Origin: Bacillus sp. ISL-18
GTDB lineage: Bacteria; Bacillota; Bacilli; Bacillales; Cytobacillaceae
DNA: 64,000 bases
Reading direction: 5' to 3'
Assembly (NCBI RefSeq): GCF_018613415.1
Contig: NZ_JAGGQG010000014.1
Coordinates: forward strand, 186,001-250,000
Shown here: positions 33,883 to 42,008 of the stretch, piece by piece
Position numbering within the stretch: the first letter of the stretch is position 1
Layout: the number at the start of each line of letters is the position of its first letter
Notes under the pieces: model-generated
Seen by the model: only the letters and a program-made list of their open reading frames with translations
Told to the model about the DNA's origin: nothing
Database searches by the model: none
Made by a program: the position numbers and the translations under genes

Positions 33883-35519
33883 ATGCAAATTAATCACAAT
33901 ATCACAGCACTTAACACTCTAAGTAAGTTGAACAGTGCTTCAAATGCACAATCTAAATCAATGGAAAAATTATCATCTGGTCTTCGCATTAATAGTGCTG
34001 CAGATGATGCGGCTGGTCTAGCAATCTCAGAAAAAATGCGCGGTCAAATCCGTGGTTTGGATATGGCTTCAAAAAATGCACAGGATGCAACATCTTTGAT
34101 TCAAACTGCAGAAGGTGCATTAAATGAAACTCATGATATTTTACAACGTCAACGTGAGTTGGCTACTCAAGCAGCAAATGATACAAACACAGACCAGGAC
34201 AGAAAAAGTATTCAAGATGAAATGGATCAATTAGGTAAAGAGATCGACCGTATTGCAAGTACAACTCAATTCAATACAAAGAATTTATTAGACGGTTCAA
34301 TGGATAAAACTACTGTTTCACAAGCAAATATTCAAGGTAATAGTGCGCTTAAAGCAGGTGCATCTACTCCAGTAGCATTAACAACTAAATTAGATGCGTT
34401 AACTGACAAAGATGGAAATAATTTGGGTATCCAATTAGGAGATACTATAGAAGTATCTTATGTAAAAAATGGTCAAACGGTAACCAATACATTTACAAAT
34501 TCTGATGGTGCAGCTACACCAGCATCTTTAACTGTTGCTCAATTGGAAACAACAGACGGTGGTTCAACTGATGATACTAACTTTGCTCTTACAGTTGATG
34601 CAAAGGGTAGTTTAAATGCAACTGCATCAAATCTTGGTGAAGCTGGTGCCATTCATGGTTTAACTATCACAGTTAAAGATGCCAGTGGTAATGTTAGAAC
34701 TGGAGCAACGAACGCCCTTTCTAGTTTTTCTGAGACACAACAAGCAACTGACGTACACTCCGATGGTTCAGCAACATTCCAAATCGGTGCTAATACTGGC
34801 CAAAACATTAACTTGGCAATTAAAGATATGGGGGCATCAGCTTTAGGAGTAAAAGATCTTAAAGTAGGCAACCAAGGTCAAGCAGATGTAGCAGTAAAAG
34901 TTATTGACGAAGCAATCCAAAAGGTTTCGGCTGAACGTTCAAAACTAGGTGCTACTCAAAACCGTTTAGAACATACAATTAACAACCTAAACACATCTTC
35001 TGAAAACCTAACTGCTGCGGAATCTCGTATCCGTGACGTAGATTATGCTTTAGCTGCCTAATCAGTAACAAGCACAGTCGTCCTAGCTGGTAACGGCTAG
35101 AGATCATTATCGGGTGAATTGCTGGAAACCCCTTAGAACTTTTCTTACCACAACGTAGTTGGAAACGACAAGCGTGATGGTTTGAAAAAAGAAAAGATTG
35201 GGCAATCAGCAGCCAAGCTCCTGTCTCGAAAGAGTGGAGAAGGTTCAACGACTAGGATAGACCATCTAAGGCGCAAGCTATGATGATGAAATCCATAGGT
35301 GAAACAATGATCATCAGCATTGTGAATCCGAAGTGCCCGGCCCCTACTAGAATGCTAGAGGGTGAAGATATAGTCTAGTCATTTATGAAAATAAATGTTC
35401 GCACGATGGCGAAAGAAATGATGAACCAAACTAAGAACTCGATTCTTTCTCAAGCAGCACAAGCAATGCTGGCGCAAGCAAATCAGCAACCACAAGGAGT
35501 TCTACAACTTCTTCGCTAA
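33883..35519 (+). CDS. hag: Flagellin Hag, interrupted by a group I intron (join of 33883-35043 and 35406-35519)
   Basis: Filament subunit, 424 residues after splicing. Exon 1 gives the N-terminal D0/D1 helices (MQINHNITALNTLSKLNSAS; LSSGLRINSAADDAAGLAISEKM), a variable middle and the start of the C-terminal helix, ending SRIRDVD. Exon 2 supplies MAKEMMNQTKNSILSQAAQ through QGVLQLLR, the conserved flagellin C-terminus, so the join restores the family sequence in frame. Unspliced RNA reads into TAA at 35059 after five intron-encoded residues (YALAA), losing 37 residues needed for polymerisation and cap folding. An equally plausible join at 35046/35409 would give RDVDYAKEMM. AAGGAGG precedes ATG 33883. 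Confidence 0.92.
35044..35405 (+). ncRNA. Group I self-splicing intron in hag (362 nt, no ORF)
   Basis: All four core elements are visible in order: P AATTGCTGGAAA (35117-35128), Q AATCAGCAGCC (35204-35214), R GTTCAACGACTA (35243-35254) and S AAGATATAGTC (35365-35375). P4 is TGCTG/CAGCA (35120-35124, 35207-35211) and P7 is GACTA/TAGTC (35250-35254, 35371-35375). P6 is a hairpin with a GAAA tetraloop (35217-35239); a P2-like hairpin is CTAGC/GCTAG (35083-35087, 35096-35100). The exon ends in T and the intron in G, as required. The boundary could instead be 35047-35408 (same length, same rules). P1 is not firmly resolved; GATTA/TAATC (35041-35045, 35059-35063) is a candidate. No homing endonuclease is encoded. 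Confidence 0.93.
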
Positions 35520-35527
35520 TAGACTTA

Positions 35528-35558
35528 AAAGAGGCTTTGCTTTTACCAAAGCCTCTTT
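35528..35558 (+). terminator. Intrinsic terminator after hag
   Basis: AAAGAGGCTTTG (35528-35539) pairs with CAAAGCCTCTTT (35547-35558). The tail is only moderately T-rich. Confidence 0.85.
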
Positions 35559-35656
35559 AAACTCTTTAATTGATAATTTATTTTCTCTTTTTTCTATAAA
35601 GCAATACTTTCAAAAAACCTATCACAACTACATATTGTTGCAATACGATTTGCACA

Positions 35657-35687
35657 GCTTGTTGAAGCCTCAACAAGCCTTTTTTTA
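35657..35687 (+). terminator. Second terminator downstream of hag
   Basis: GCTTGTTGA (35657-35665) pairs with TCAACAAGC (35670-35678), then CTTTTTTT. It backs up the first hag terminator. The 98 bp between them hold nothing I recognise. Confidence 0.8.
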
Positions 35688-35718
35688 TTTTAAAAGAAAT
35701 AATCCACAAAATATCCGT

Positions 35719-35745
35719 TAAACTCCTCTAGAACTCTTCCGATAA
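35719..35745 (+). promoter_or_regulatory. Sigma-D promoter for the chemoreceptor gene
   Basis: TAAA (35719-35722), 15-bp spacer, TCCGATAA (35738-35745), about 95 bp before the start codon. Confidence 0.85.
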
Positions 35746-35839
35746 ATAAAGTAGAAGCAAAGCGGGAGTTTAAGCTGGATCATTCACACATAACTCGAGG
35801 GTCTAGTAAAACAACCAACAAGAAATCAGGGGGTACAGC

Positions 35840-37855
35840 ATGAAAAAGGAGAGAAGTACGAACACAAGGTTCAAGTGGAACAGCGCCAAAACCAAATTGA
35901 TTGCAGGGATGGTGGCAGTGGCATTAGTTCCAATGATTGCAATAACCTTAATATCCAACGTGATCACGAAAAACGATTTAACCGCTGAGGTATCGCAATC
36001 GACGAAACAAGCCACTATACAGGCAAGTAAAAGCTTAGATTACAAAATGCAAGGTGTGGCGAATCAATTAAGTTTATTGTCTCATAATATTAATTTTACA
36101 GAATTTTATCAAAATCCAAACAACGCCACCTACGGATTCTTTTTATTAGAAGGCACCCAGAAAACGAGTAAAGAGTATTCAAATGTTTATTTTGCATCTT
36201 CAAAAAAAGAAATGATATTAGCCCCTAAGCAAGAGCTTCCAGCGGGTTACGACCCAACTGGGCGGGATTGGTACAAGGGTGCCATCGCGAAAGATGGAGC
36301 GGTTTATTATAGCCCTGCCTATCAGGATGCTATTTCAAAACAAATCATCATCACTGTTGCTCAAGCTGTTAAGGACAAGAACGGTGCATCTGTCGGTGTT
36401 GCTGCAATAGATTTAGATGTCACGAGCTTTTCCAACGAACTTAAGGACATTAAAATTGGCAAGAACGGGTATATGACTGTTATCGGTCCAGATGGTAATT
36501 ATATTGCTCACCCAGATAAAAGTTTATTAGGAGAAAGTGCGAAGGATCTTGCGCTATGGAAGGACGTATCTCAGAAAACTGAGGGCTATAGCGAGTATAC
36601 CTTTAAAGGATCAGACAAATTTTCGGCGTTTACAACCAATCAAAAAACAGGCTGGAAGTTTGTTTCTACATTAGAAAAGTCGGAGATCACATCTGGCGCA
36701 AACCATATTAAGACCATGGGCTGGATCTTAACAGCTATCTTTGCACTGATATCTGCTCTTGTGGCATACCTTATTGGGAAAAGTATTTCTAACAATATTA
36801 ATTCCGTAAAAGGTGCCCTTGAAGCGGCCTCAGCAGGGGACTTTACCGGCAGAGTATCAGTAAAAACAAACGATGAATTTAAGGAACTGGAACAAAGCTT
36901 TAATCATACGATGGAAGAGCTGACTTCATCACTTCAAACAGTGGAAGGAACATCAAAAGCTGTTTTAGAAACCTCTGCAAACTTATCTAACATGACAAGA
37001 GAAACGACAGCTGCTTTATCAGAAGTCGCCTTAGCGATCGGTGAAATCGCCCAAGGGGCAAATCTGCAAGCAAAAAATATCAATGTAAGTTCTGGACAGA
37101 TGAGAGCATTGTCCGAGCAATTGGATGAAATCTCACATGCCACTAACGATATGAACAATGCTTCCAAACTTTCGATGGAATTGAGCAACAAAGGCTTAAC
37201 CCAAGTAGAGTTATTAACGGATAAATCAGCAGAAACAAAAACATCAACCACAGAAGTGGCAACAATTGTCAATGAGGTTGATGTACGAATGGAAGAAATA
37301 AACGCCATCATTGAGGTTATTGCCAAAATTACGGACCAAACAAACCTACTCTCACTCAATGCTTCCATTGAATCCGCTCGGGCAGGGGAACATGGACGAG
37401 GGTTTGCAGTTGTTGCGAATGAAGTCCGAAATTTAGCAGAACAATCAAAAGCTTCTGCGGTTGAAATAAAACGAATTGTTGAAAGTATTAAGTCCGTTGT
37501 TAAAAAAGCTGTCCAAGCAATGGAACAAACCAATCAGGCCGTATCGGCACAGGATGTGGCAGTGACTGAAACGAGAGCGATTTTCACTGACATTTTATCA
37601 GCTATTCATAATTTGGCCGAAAAGGTAGAAGAAGTTCAGGGAACGATTAGACAGAGTCAATCCAATAAAGAGGCAGTTAGCCAAGAGATGGATAGTATCT
37701 CGAGCGTTTCCGAACAGACCGCTGCTGCTACGGATGAAGTCTCGGCGTCTGCAGAACAAATTTCAGCAACCATGCAATCGTTCACCATCCATGCAAATGG
37801 TCTAAAAGAGCTATCAGAACAACTCGAAAATGAACTGAAGAAGTTTAAATTATAA
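35840..37855 (+). CDS. Methyl-accepting chemotaxis protein with dCache sensor
   Basis: Membrane chemoreceptor of 671 residues: cytoplasmic start, TM1 (about 15-40), extracellular double-Cache domain (about 45-285), TM2 (about 293-315), HAMP (about 315-370) and the signalling domain with hairpin tip FAVVANEVRNLAEQSKASAVEI. The sensor carries GRDWYKGA, YYSPAYQD and VAAIDLD, fitting the Arg/Trp/Tyr/Asp pattern described for amino-acid-binding dCache_1 domains, so amino-acid sensing is predicted. A GGGGG-type site precedes ATG 35840. It is the only receptor in the window. Confidence 0.93.
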   Translation: MKKERSTNTRFKWNSAKTKLIAGMVAVALVPMIAITLISNVITKNDLTAEVSQSTKQATIQASKSLDYKMQGVANQLSLLSHNINFTEFYQNPNNATYGFFLLEGTQKTSKEYSNVYFASSKKEMILAPKQELPAGYDPTGRDWYKGAIAKDGAVYYSPAYQDAISKQIIITVAQAVKDKNGASVGVAAIDLDVTSFSNELKDIKIGKNGYMTVIGPDGNYIAHPDKSLLGESAKDLALWKDVSQKTEGYSEYTFKGSDKFSAFTTNQKTGWKFVSTLEKSEITSGANHIKTMGWILTAIFALISALVAYLIGKSISNNINSVKGALEAASAGDFTGRVSVKTNDEFKELEQSFNHTMEELTSSLQTVEGTSKAVLETSANLSNMTRETTAALSEVALAIGEIAQGANLQAKNINVSSGQMRALSEQLDEISHATNDMNNASKLSMELSNKGLTQVELLTDKSAETKTSTTEVATIVNEVDVRMEEINAIIEVIAKITDQTNLLSLNASIESARAGEHGRGFAVVANEVRNLAEQSKASAVEIKRIVESIKSVVKKAVQAMEQTNQAVSAQDVAVTETRAIFTDILSAIHNLAEKVEEVQGTIRQSQSNKEAVSQEMDSISSVSEQTAAATDEVSASAEQISATMQSFTIHANGLKELSEQLENELKKFKL

Positions 37856-37863
37856 TAATGGGA

Positions 37864-37892
37864 AGAGGAGCTTGTCGACGCTCCTCTTTTTC
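37864..37892 (+). terminator. Intrinsic terminator after the chemoreceptor gene
   Basis: AGAGGAGC (37864-37871) pairs with GCTCCTCT (37880-37887), then T residues. Confidence 0.85.
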
Positions 37893-37914
37893 AAATAGTT
37901 AAGGTGGTGCCTTA

Positions 37915-38490
37915 ATGCCTATCCCGCAAATTAGCATCACGCAGACCAATGCTTTAATTGGCCTGCGGACTACACAGCCTGTACAGGAAATAGAGCAGCC
38001 TGCGGCAGAACTATCCATAAAACAAACACCAGCTGCAATGACGATTGACCGCAAGCCATCAGAGATGATCATCGATCAAGAAGAGGCTTGGAATCAGCTT
38101 GGATTCAAACCTATTAGTGTGTTAACGAGGGATATAGCTGAATTTTCGCAACAAGAAGCCTTAGAGGCTATTGCTGAAACGGCCCAGGAAGGTGATCAAC
38201 TGGCTAGTATCGAGCATAAGGGGGATGCCATCGTGTCAATTGCAGAAGAAAAAGGCAACCCTCCTCCTGCTGATTTTACCATTGCCTTTATTCCGAGCTA
38301 TGGGTCCGTTCATATTCAGTATAACCCCGCAGAGATTCAAATAGATTGGAAGTTAGGTGGAGCTGAAGTAGAGGCCAAGGTGAATAAGCCTGTCCACCAC
38401 TATACTCCTGGAAAAACAGAAGTCTATATGAGGCAGATGCAGTCACTTAAAATTGATTTTGTCGGTGGAAATGTGAATAGGGAATCTTAA
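37915..38490 (+). CDS. DUF6470 (YviE-like) protein
   Basis: 191 residues, soluble, with the pattern PQISITQTNALIGLRTT, AELSIKQTPAAMTIDRKPSEMIIDQEEAWNQLG, and a C-terminal PVHHYTPGKTEVYMRQMQSLKIDFVG. This matches YviE-type proteins encoded near flgL and fliW in Bacillus; function unknown. In B. subtilis it precedes fliW and csrA, but here fliW is missing and csrA lies 4 kb upstream. It sits directly after the receptor terminator, so its promoter is unclear. Confidence 0.75.
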   Translation: MPIPQISITQTNALIGLRTTQPVQEIEQPAAELSIKQTPAAMTIDRKPSEMIIDQEEAWNQLGFKPISVLTRDIAEFSQQEALEAIAETAQEGDQLASIEHKGDAIVSIAEEKGNPPPADFTIAFIPSYGSVHIQYNPAEIQIDWKLGGAEVEAKVNKPVHHYTPGKTEVYMRQMQSLKIDFVGGNVNRES

Positions 38491-38610
38491 GTTACTAACG
38501 AAAATATGAAGGTTATAAAAAATTTAGATTTTGATGATGAAGAATGGTTTTTTTGCTATAATCATAGAGGTTTAAAAGTTGCTGAAAAGGCGGATTTCAT
38601 ACTACCATAC

Positions 38611-38657
38611 AGAAAACAGTATTTTGTCCTTTGGTATAAAATACTGTTTTCTTTTTT
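38611..38657 (+). terminator. Strong intrinsic terminator upstream of flgM
   Basis: AGAAAACAGTATTTT (38611-38625) is fully complementary to AAAATACTGTTTTCT (38638-38652) and is followed by a T-run. It closes the yviE-like unit. Confidence 0.92.
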
Positions 38658-38668
38658 CACAAGGGCCC

Positions 38669-38695
38669 TAAACTTTTATCGAATAAGGCCGATAA
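38669..38695 (+). promoter_or_regulatory. Sigma-D promoter for flgM-flgN-flgK-flgL
   Basis: TAAA (38669-38672), 15-bp spacer, GCCGATAA (38688-38695), a perfect consensus match 31 bp before flgM. Confidence 0.92.
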
Positions 38696-38725
38696 TAACT
38701 AAAAAGGGAATAGGAGGAACAATCC

Positions 38726-39001
38726 ATGCGTATCGATGAATCGAAATATCGTTATATTTCCTACCAAAATCAACAGAACCAATCGAAAGTAACAGAACTG
38801 CCAAAGAAAACTTCGGCATCAGTAGAGGTTAAAATATCATCACGCGGCCGTGAAATGTCACAAGCAATGATGTCTGAACAAGCGCAGCGTCAACAGCGAG
38901 TTCAAGAACTGAAACAGCAAATCGCAAATGGAACCTACAAAGTAGATAGCAGTAAAGTAGCAGATAAAATGCTTGATTTCTGGAACAAAAATGAAGAGTA
39001 A
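38726..39001 (+). CDS. flgM: Anti-sigma-D factor FlgM
   Basis: Small protein of 91 residues that holds sigma-D inactive until hook completion. The N-terminal half is disordered and polar; the C-terminal half has the FlgM core (RQQRVQELKQQIANGTYKVDSSKVADKMLDF). ATG 38726 follows AGGAGG. Driven by a perfect sigma-D promoter, it gives negative feedback on its own regulon. sigD itself is not in the window. Confidence 0.93.
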   Translation: MRIDESKYRYISYQNQQNQSKVTELPKKTSASVEVKISSRGREMSQAMMSEQAQRQQRVQELKQQIANGTYKVDSSKVADKMLDFWNKNEE

Positions 39002-39013
39002 AGGGGTTAGAAC

Positions 39014-39499
39014 ATGCAAGCCCTGAACCAGCTAATCGAAACACTGGAAATGATGATCGGTGCACACAGTCGATTACTCCAAATAGCCAAAGAAAAAAGA
39101 GCGACTCTCGTGGAAGGGAATATTCAGGGGCTTCAAACCCTTGTCTATCGAGAAAGTTCTTGCGCTGATGAAATTCAAAAACTAGAACAAAAAAGAAAAG
39201 AGATTGTTCAAGAATATATGGAAAACAAAGGCTGCTCTAGCCATTTATATACAATAGAAGAAGTATTAAACACGGTAATCGACCAGGCTTTAGAGATAAA
39301 AATAAACCTGATTTCCAAACAATTACGTGACCTTGTTTATGAAATAACCCATATAAATGAAAGTAATCAACAATTAATTCAAACATCATTATCCTATGTT
39401 CAATTTGCCATGGGAATTCTTATTCCTAAAGAACAAGCCATTGGCTATGGACCAAAGGCAGCAAAACGATATTCCAGTTTATTAGATGCAAAAATATAA
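39014..39499 (+). CDS. flgN: Flagellar export chaperone FlgN
   Basis: 161 residues, all-helical, with the FlgN pattern LNQLIETLEMMIGAHSRLLQIAKEKRATLVEGNIQGLQTLV. FlgN binds the hook-filament junction proteins FlgK and FlgL before export, and both genes follow immediately. It starts at ATG 39014, 12 bp after flgM. Confidence 0.9.
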   Translation: MQALNQLIETLEMMIGAHSRLLQIAKEKRATLVEGNIQGLQTLVYRESSCADEIQKLEQKRKEIVQEYMENKGCSSHLYTIEEVLNTVIDQALEIKINLISKQLRDLVYEITHINESNQQLIQTSLSYVQFAMGILIPKEQAIGYGPKAAKRYSSLLDAKI

Positions 39500-39517
39500 C
39501 GGATAGGAGGGAAAAGG

Positions 39518-40981
39518 TTGACTTCCACATTTCATGGTTTAGAGCTAGGAAAAAGAGCTTTGTATGCACAACAAGCAGCGCTATCAACCACTGGTCAAAA
39601 CATTGCCAATGCCAATACAGCCGGGTATACACGTCAACGTGCGGAAATGCAGGCAACAAATGCCCTTCCGGCTCCAGGAATGAATAACGGTACATCTCCT
39701 GCTCAATTAGGAACAGGGGTAGAAGTAAATAAGCTCGTTCGATTAAGAGAAGATTATTTGGATGTTCAATATCGTGGAGAAAACAAAAATCTGGGATACT
39801 GGGAAGCTAAAAGTGATACTTTATCCAAAGTAGAAGAGATTATGAATGAACCATCTGACACCGGTTTAGCTAATTCGATGGATGAATTCTGGAATGCTTG
39901 GCAGGAGCTGGCGAAAAATCCAGACAGTTCAGCAGTTCGGGCGGTGTTAAGGCAGCGCGGGGTAGCGCTCGCTGATACATTTAATCAATTTGCTAATTCG
40001 TTAGACCAAATGCAAACTGACCTCAAAAATGTGATTGAAACGAAAACGAGTGAAATCAACTCATTGGCAACACAGGTCGCCAGCCTCAATGACCAAATCT
40101 CTCGGATTGTACCAAATAATTACCAGCCTAATGATTTATACGATCAACGAGATTTGCTGCTAGATCAACTTTCTAAACTGGTTGATGTGAAAGTAAGCGC
40201 CCCTTCAGCAACGGGAATGGTGAATGTTTCGGTTGGCGGGGAACTGTTAGTTTCAGGCCAAAAAGCCGATAAGTTAACCATTGGCTATAGTTCAACAGCA
40301 GATGGAACAGAGACGGTAACAAACGTCCAAATCGGTGATAAAACGATTAAATTAGAATCCGGTGAATTACTAGGAAGACTGGAATCGTTTGGGGTCGATG
40401 GAAAAGGGACGCTGCCTGATTATAAAAATAAACTAAATCAATTAGTGGCAGGATTTGTTAATGCTGTTAATACAGTTCACAATAATGGGCAAAATTTGGT
40501 TGTGACGAATGGCGGGGTAGTAACCCAATCAGCTCAGGGTGTTGACTTTTTTACAGGAACGACTGCAAAGGATATCCAAGTAAATGCAGCGATTATGAAC
40601 TCTCTTGATTTGATTGCTGCTGCAAAAGAGGAAGCGAATGGGACATCCTCTACAGGCAATGGACAAAACGCTCAGGAAATGGCGGATTTAAAGTCGAAAC
40701 CCCTTCCAGGAATGACCTCTACAGCGGCTGATTTCTATAGCAATATGATTGGTCAGCTCGGAATTGACTCACAGCAAGCAAGCAGGATGCAGGAAAACTC
40801 GGAAGTGATCATTAATCAAGTCGAAAATCGCCGCCAGTCTGTATCGGGTGTTTCATTGGATGAAGAAATGGCCAATATGATTAAATATCAGCAAGCATAC
40901 AATGCAGCAGCACGTGTCGTGAATGTCATGGATGAATGTTTAGATAAAATTATTAACGGTATGGGCCGGGCCGGATTATAG
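39518..40981 (+). CDS. flgK: Flagellar hook-associated protein 1, FlgK
   Basis: 487 residues; junction protein between hook and filament. N-terminal helix GLELGKRALYAQQAALSTTGQNIANANTAGYTRQRAEMQA and C-terminal SVSGVSLDEEMANMIKYQQAYNAAARVVNVMDE are diagnostic. It starts at TTG 39518 after ATAGGAGGGA. It is coupled to flgL 14 bp downstream. Confidence 0.95.
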   Translation: MTSTFHGLELGKRALYAQQAALSTTGQNIANANTAGYTRQRAEMQATNALPAPGMNNGTSPAQLGTGVEVNKLVRLREDYLDVQYRGENKNLGYWEAKSDTLSKVEEIMNEPSDTGLANSMDEFWNAWQELAKNPDSSAVRAVLRQRGVALADTFNQFANSLDQMQTDLKNVIETKTSEINSLATQVASLNDQISRIVPNNYQPNDLYDQRDLLLDQLSKLVDVKVSAPSATGMVNVSVGGELLVSGQKADKLTIGYSSTADGTETVTNVQIGDKTIKLESGELLGRLESFGVDGKGTLPDYKNKLNQLVAGFVNAVNTVHNNGQNLVVTNGGVVTQSAQGVDFFTGTTAKDIQVNAAIMNSLDLIAAAKEEANGTSSTGNGQNAQEMADLKSKPLPGMTSTAADFYSNMIGQLGIDSQQASRMQENSEVIINQVENRRQSVSGVSLDEEMANMIKYQQAYNAAARVVNVMDECLDKIINGMGRAGL

Positions 40982-40995
40982 GAGGAGGGAGTAAG

Positions 40996-41892
40996 ATGAG
41001 CACACGAATCACACAAAATATGTTGAACTCAAATATGATGTTTAACCTGCAGCGAAGCAATAAAGCGATGGATAAATATCAAACCCAACTTTCCTCTGGA
41101 AAAAAAATTAATAAACCTTCGGATGACCCGGTAACGGCTGTCCGGGGAATGACCTACCGTTCAGCGCTAAACCAGATCGATCAATATAAGCGAAATACAG
41201 ATGATGGGACCTCTTGGATGACGACAACGGATGAAGCAATGGATCAAGTTACCCAGGTTCTACAACGAGTAAGAGAACTAACTGTTCAAGGGGAAAATGG
41301 TACGAATGATGCAAGTGCTCGGACAGCCATTGCCGAAGAACTTGACCAATTAAAAGAGCATCTTGGTGAAATTGCCAACTCACAAATAGCTGGAAGATAC
41401 ATCTTTGCCGGAACAGCTGTAAAGACGCCGCCATATGACGCAGAAACAAAACAGTTTACCAATTCAAATAATCAGAAACTCGAGTTGCAGGTAGGTCAAA
41501 ACAATAATGTTCAAATAAATGTTCTTGGGACAGATGTCTTTAACTATCAGGGGGACGGGAGCCAAGGAATCTTTAAATTACTGGATCAACTCGTATCAGA
41601 ATTTCGTTCTACTAAACCATCGACTTCTGGTAGTTTAGATAAATTAGATAGCCAAATCGATAATATACTGAAAGAACGAGCCGAATTAGGAGCAAGAATG
41701 AACAGGATGGAATTAAGTGCCTCGAGGATTGATGGACTAGAGGTTTCAACCACTTCTTTACTCTCACAAGAAGAGGATGCTGACATTTCTGTGGTTATTA
41801 CCAATTTAAAGTCACAGGAAAATGTCCAAAAGGCCGCCCTATCGGTAGGAGCAAGAATAATCCAGCCAACATTAATGGACTTTTTAAGGTAA
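40996..41892 (+). CDS. flgL: Flagellar hook-associated protein 3, FlgL
   Basis: 298 residues, flagellin-like junction protein: N-terminal ITQNMLNSNMMFNLQRSNKAMDKYQTQLSSGKKINKPSDDPV, C-terminal SQEEDADISVVITNLKSQENVQKAALSVGARIIQPTLMDFL. ATG 40996 follows GGAGGAGG. It is the last junction gene of the flgM unit; no terminator separates it from the GGDEF-EAL gene. Confidence 0.94.
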   Translation: MSTRITQNMLNSNMMFNLQRSNKAMDKYQTQLSSGKKINKPSDDPVTAVRGMTYRSALNQIDQYKRNTDDGTSWMTTTDEAMDQVTQVLQRVRELTVQGENGTNDASARTAIAEELDQLKEHLGEIANSQIAGRYIFAGTAVKTPPYDAETKQFTNSNNQKLELQVGQNNNVQINVLGTDVFNYQGDGSQGIFKLLDQLVSEFRSTKPSTSGSLDKLDSQIDNILKERAELGARMNRMELSASRIDGLEVSTTSLLSQEEDADISVVITNLKSQENVQKAALSVGARIIQPTLMDFLR

Positions 41893-42008
41893 ATAGACAT
41901 GAAATTCATAGTAAAAAGCACAGCTATCTATGTAACTAGTCAGATGACGGCCTTTTAAGGAACCGTACGGCTAGTGTTATAAAAGTCAAAAAAACGAGTG
42001 GAAAAGTG

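Noticed and set aside
33883..35061. hag as a naturally truncated or frameshifted 392-residue flagellin
   Set aside because: The missing C-terminus is encoded intact at 35406-35519, and the sequence between has a complete group I intron core, so an intron explains it better than decay.
35044..35405. Group II intron or insertion sequence as the cause of the hag interruption
   Set aside because: No domain V-like hairpin, reverse transcriptase, transposase or terminal inverted repeats; group I P/Q/R/S motifs are present instead.
36934..37533. Minus-strand frame of 199 codons inside the chemoreceptor gene
   Set aside because: Shadow of the coiled-coil signalling domain; no start signals.
38506..38739. 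Open frame of 77 codons between the yviE-like gene and flgM
   Set aside because: It runs through a perfect terminator and the sigma-D promoter of flgM, has no ribosome-binding site, and the product resembles nothing.
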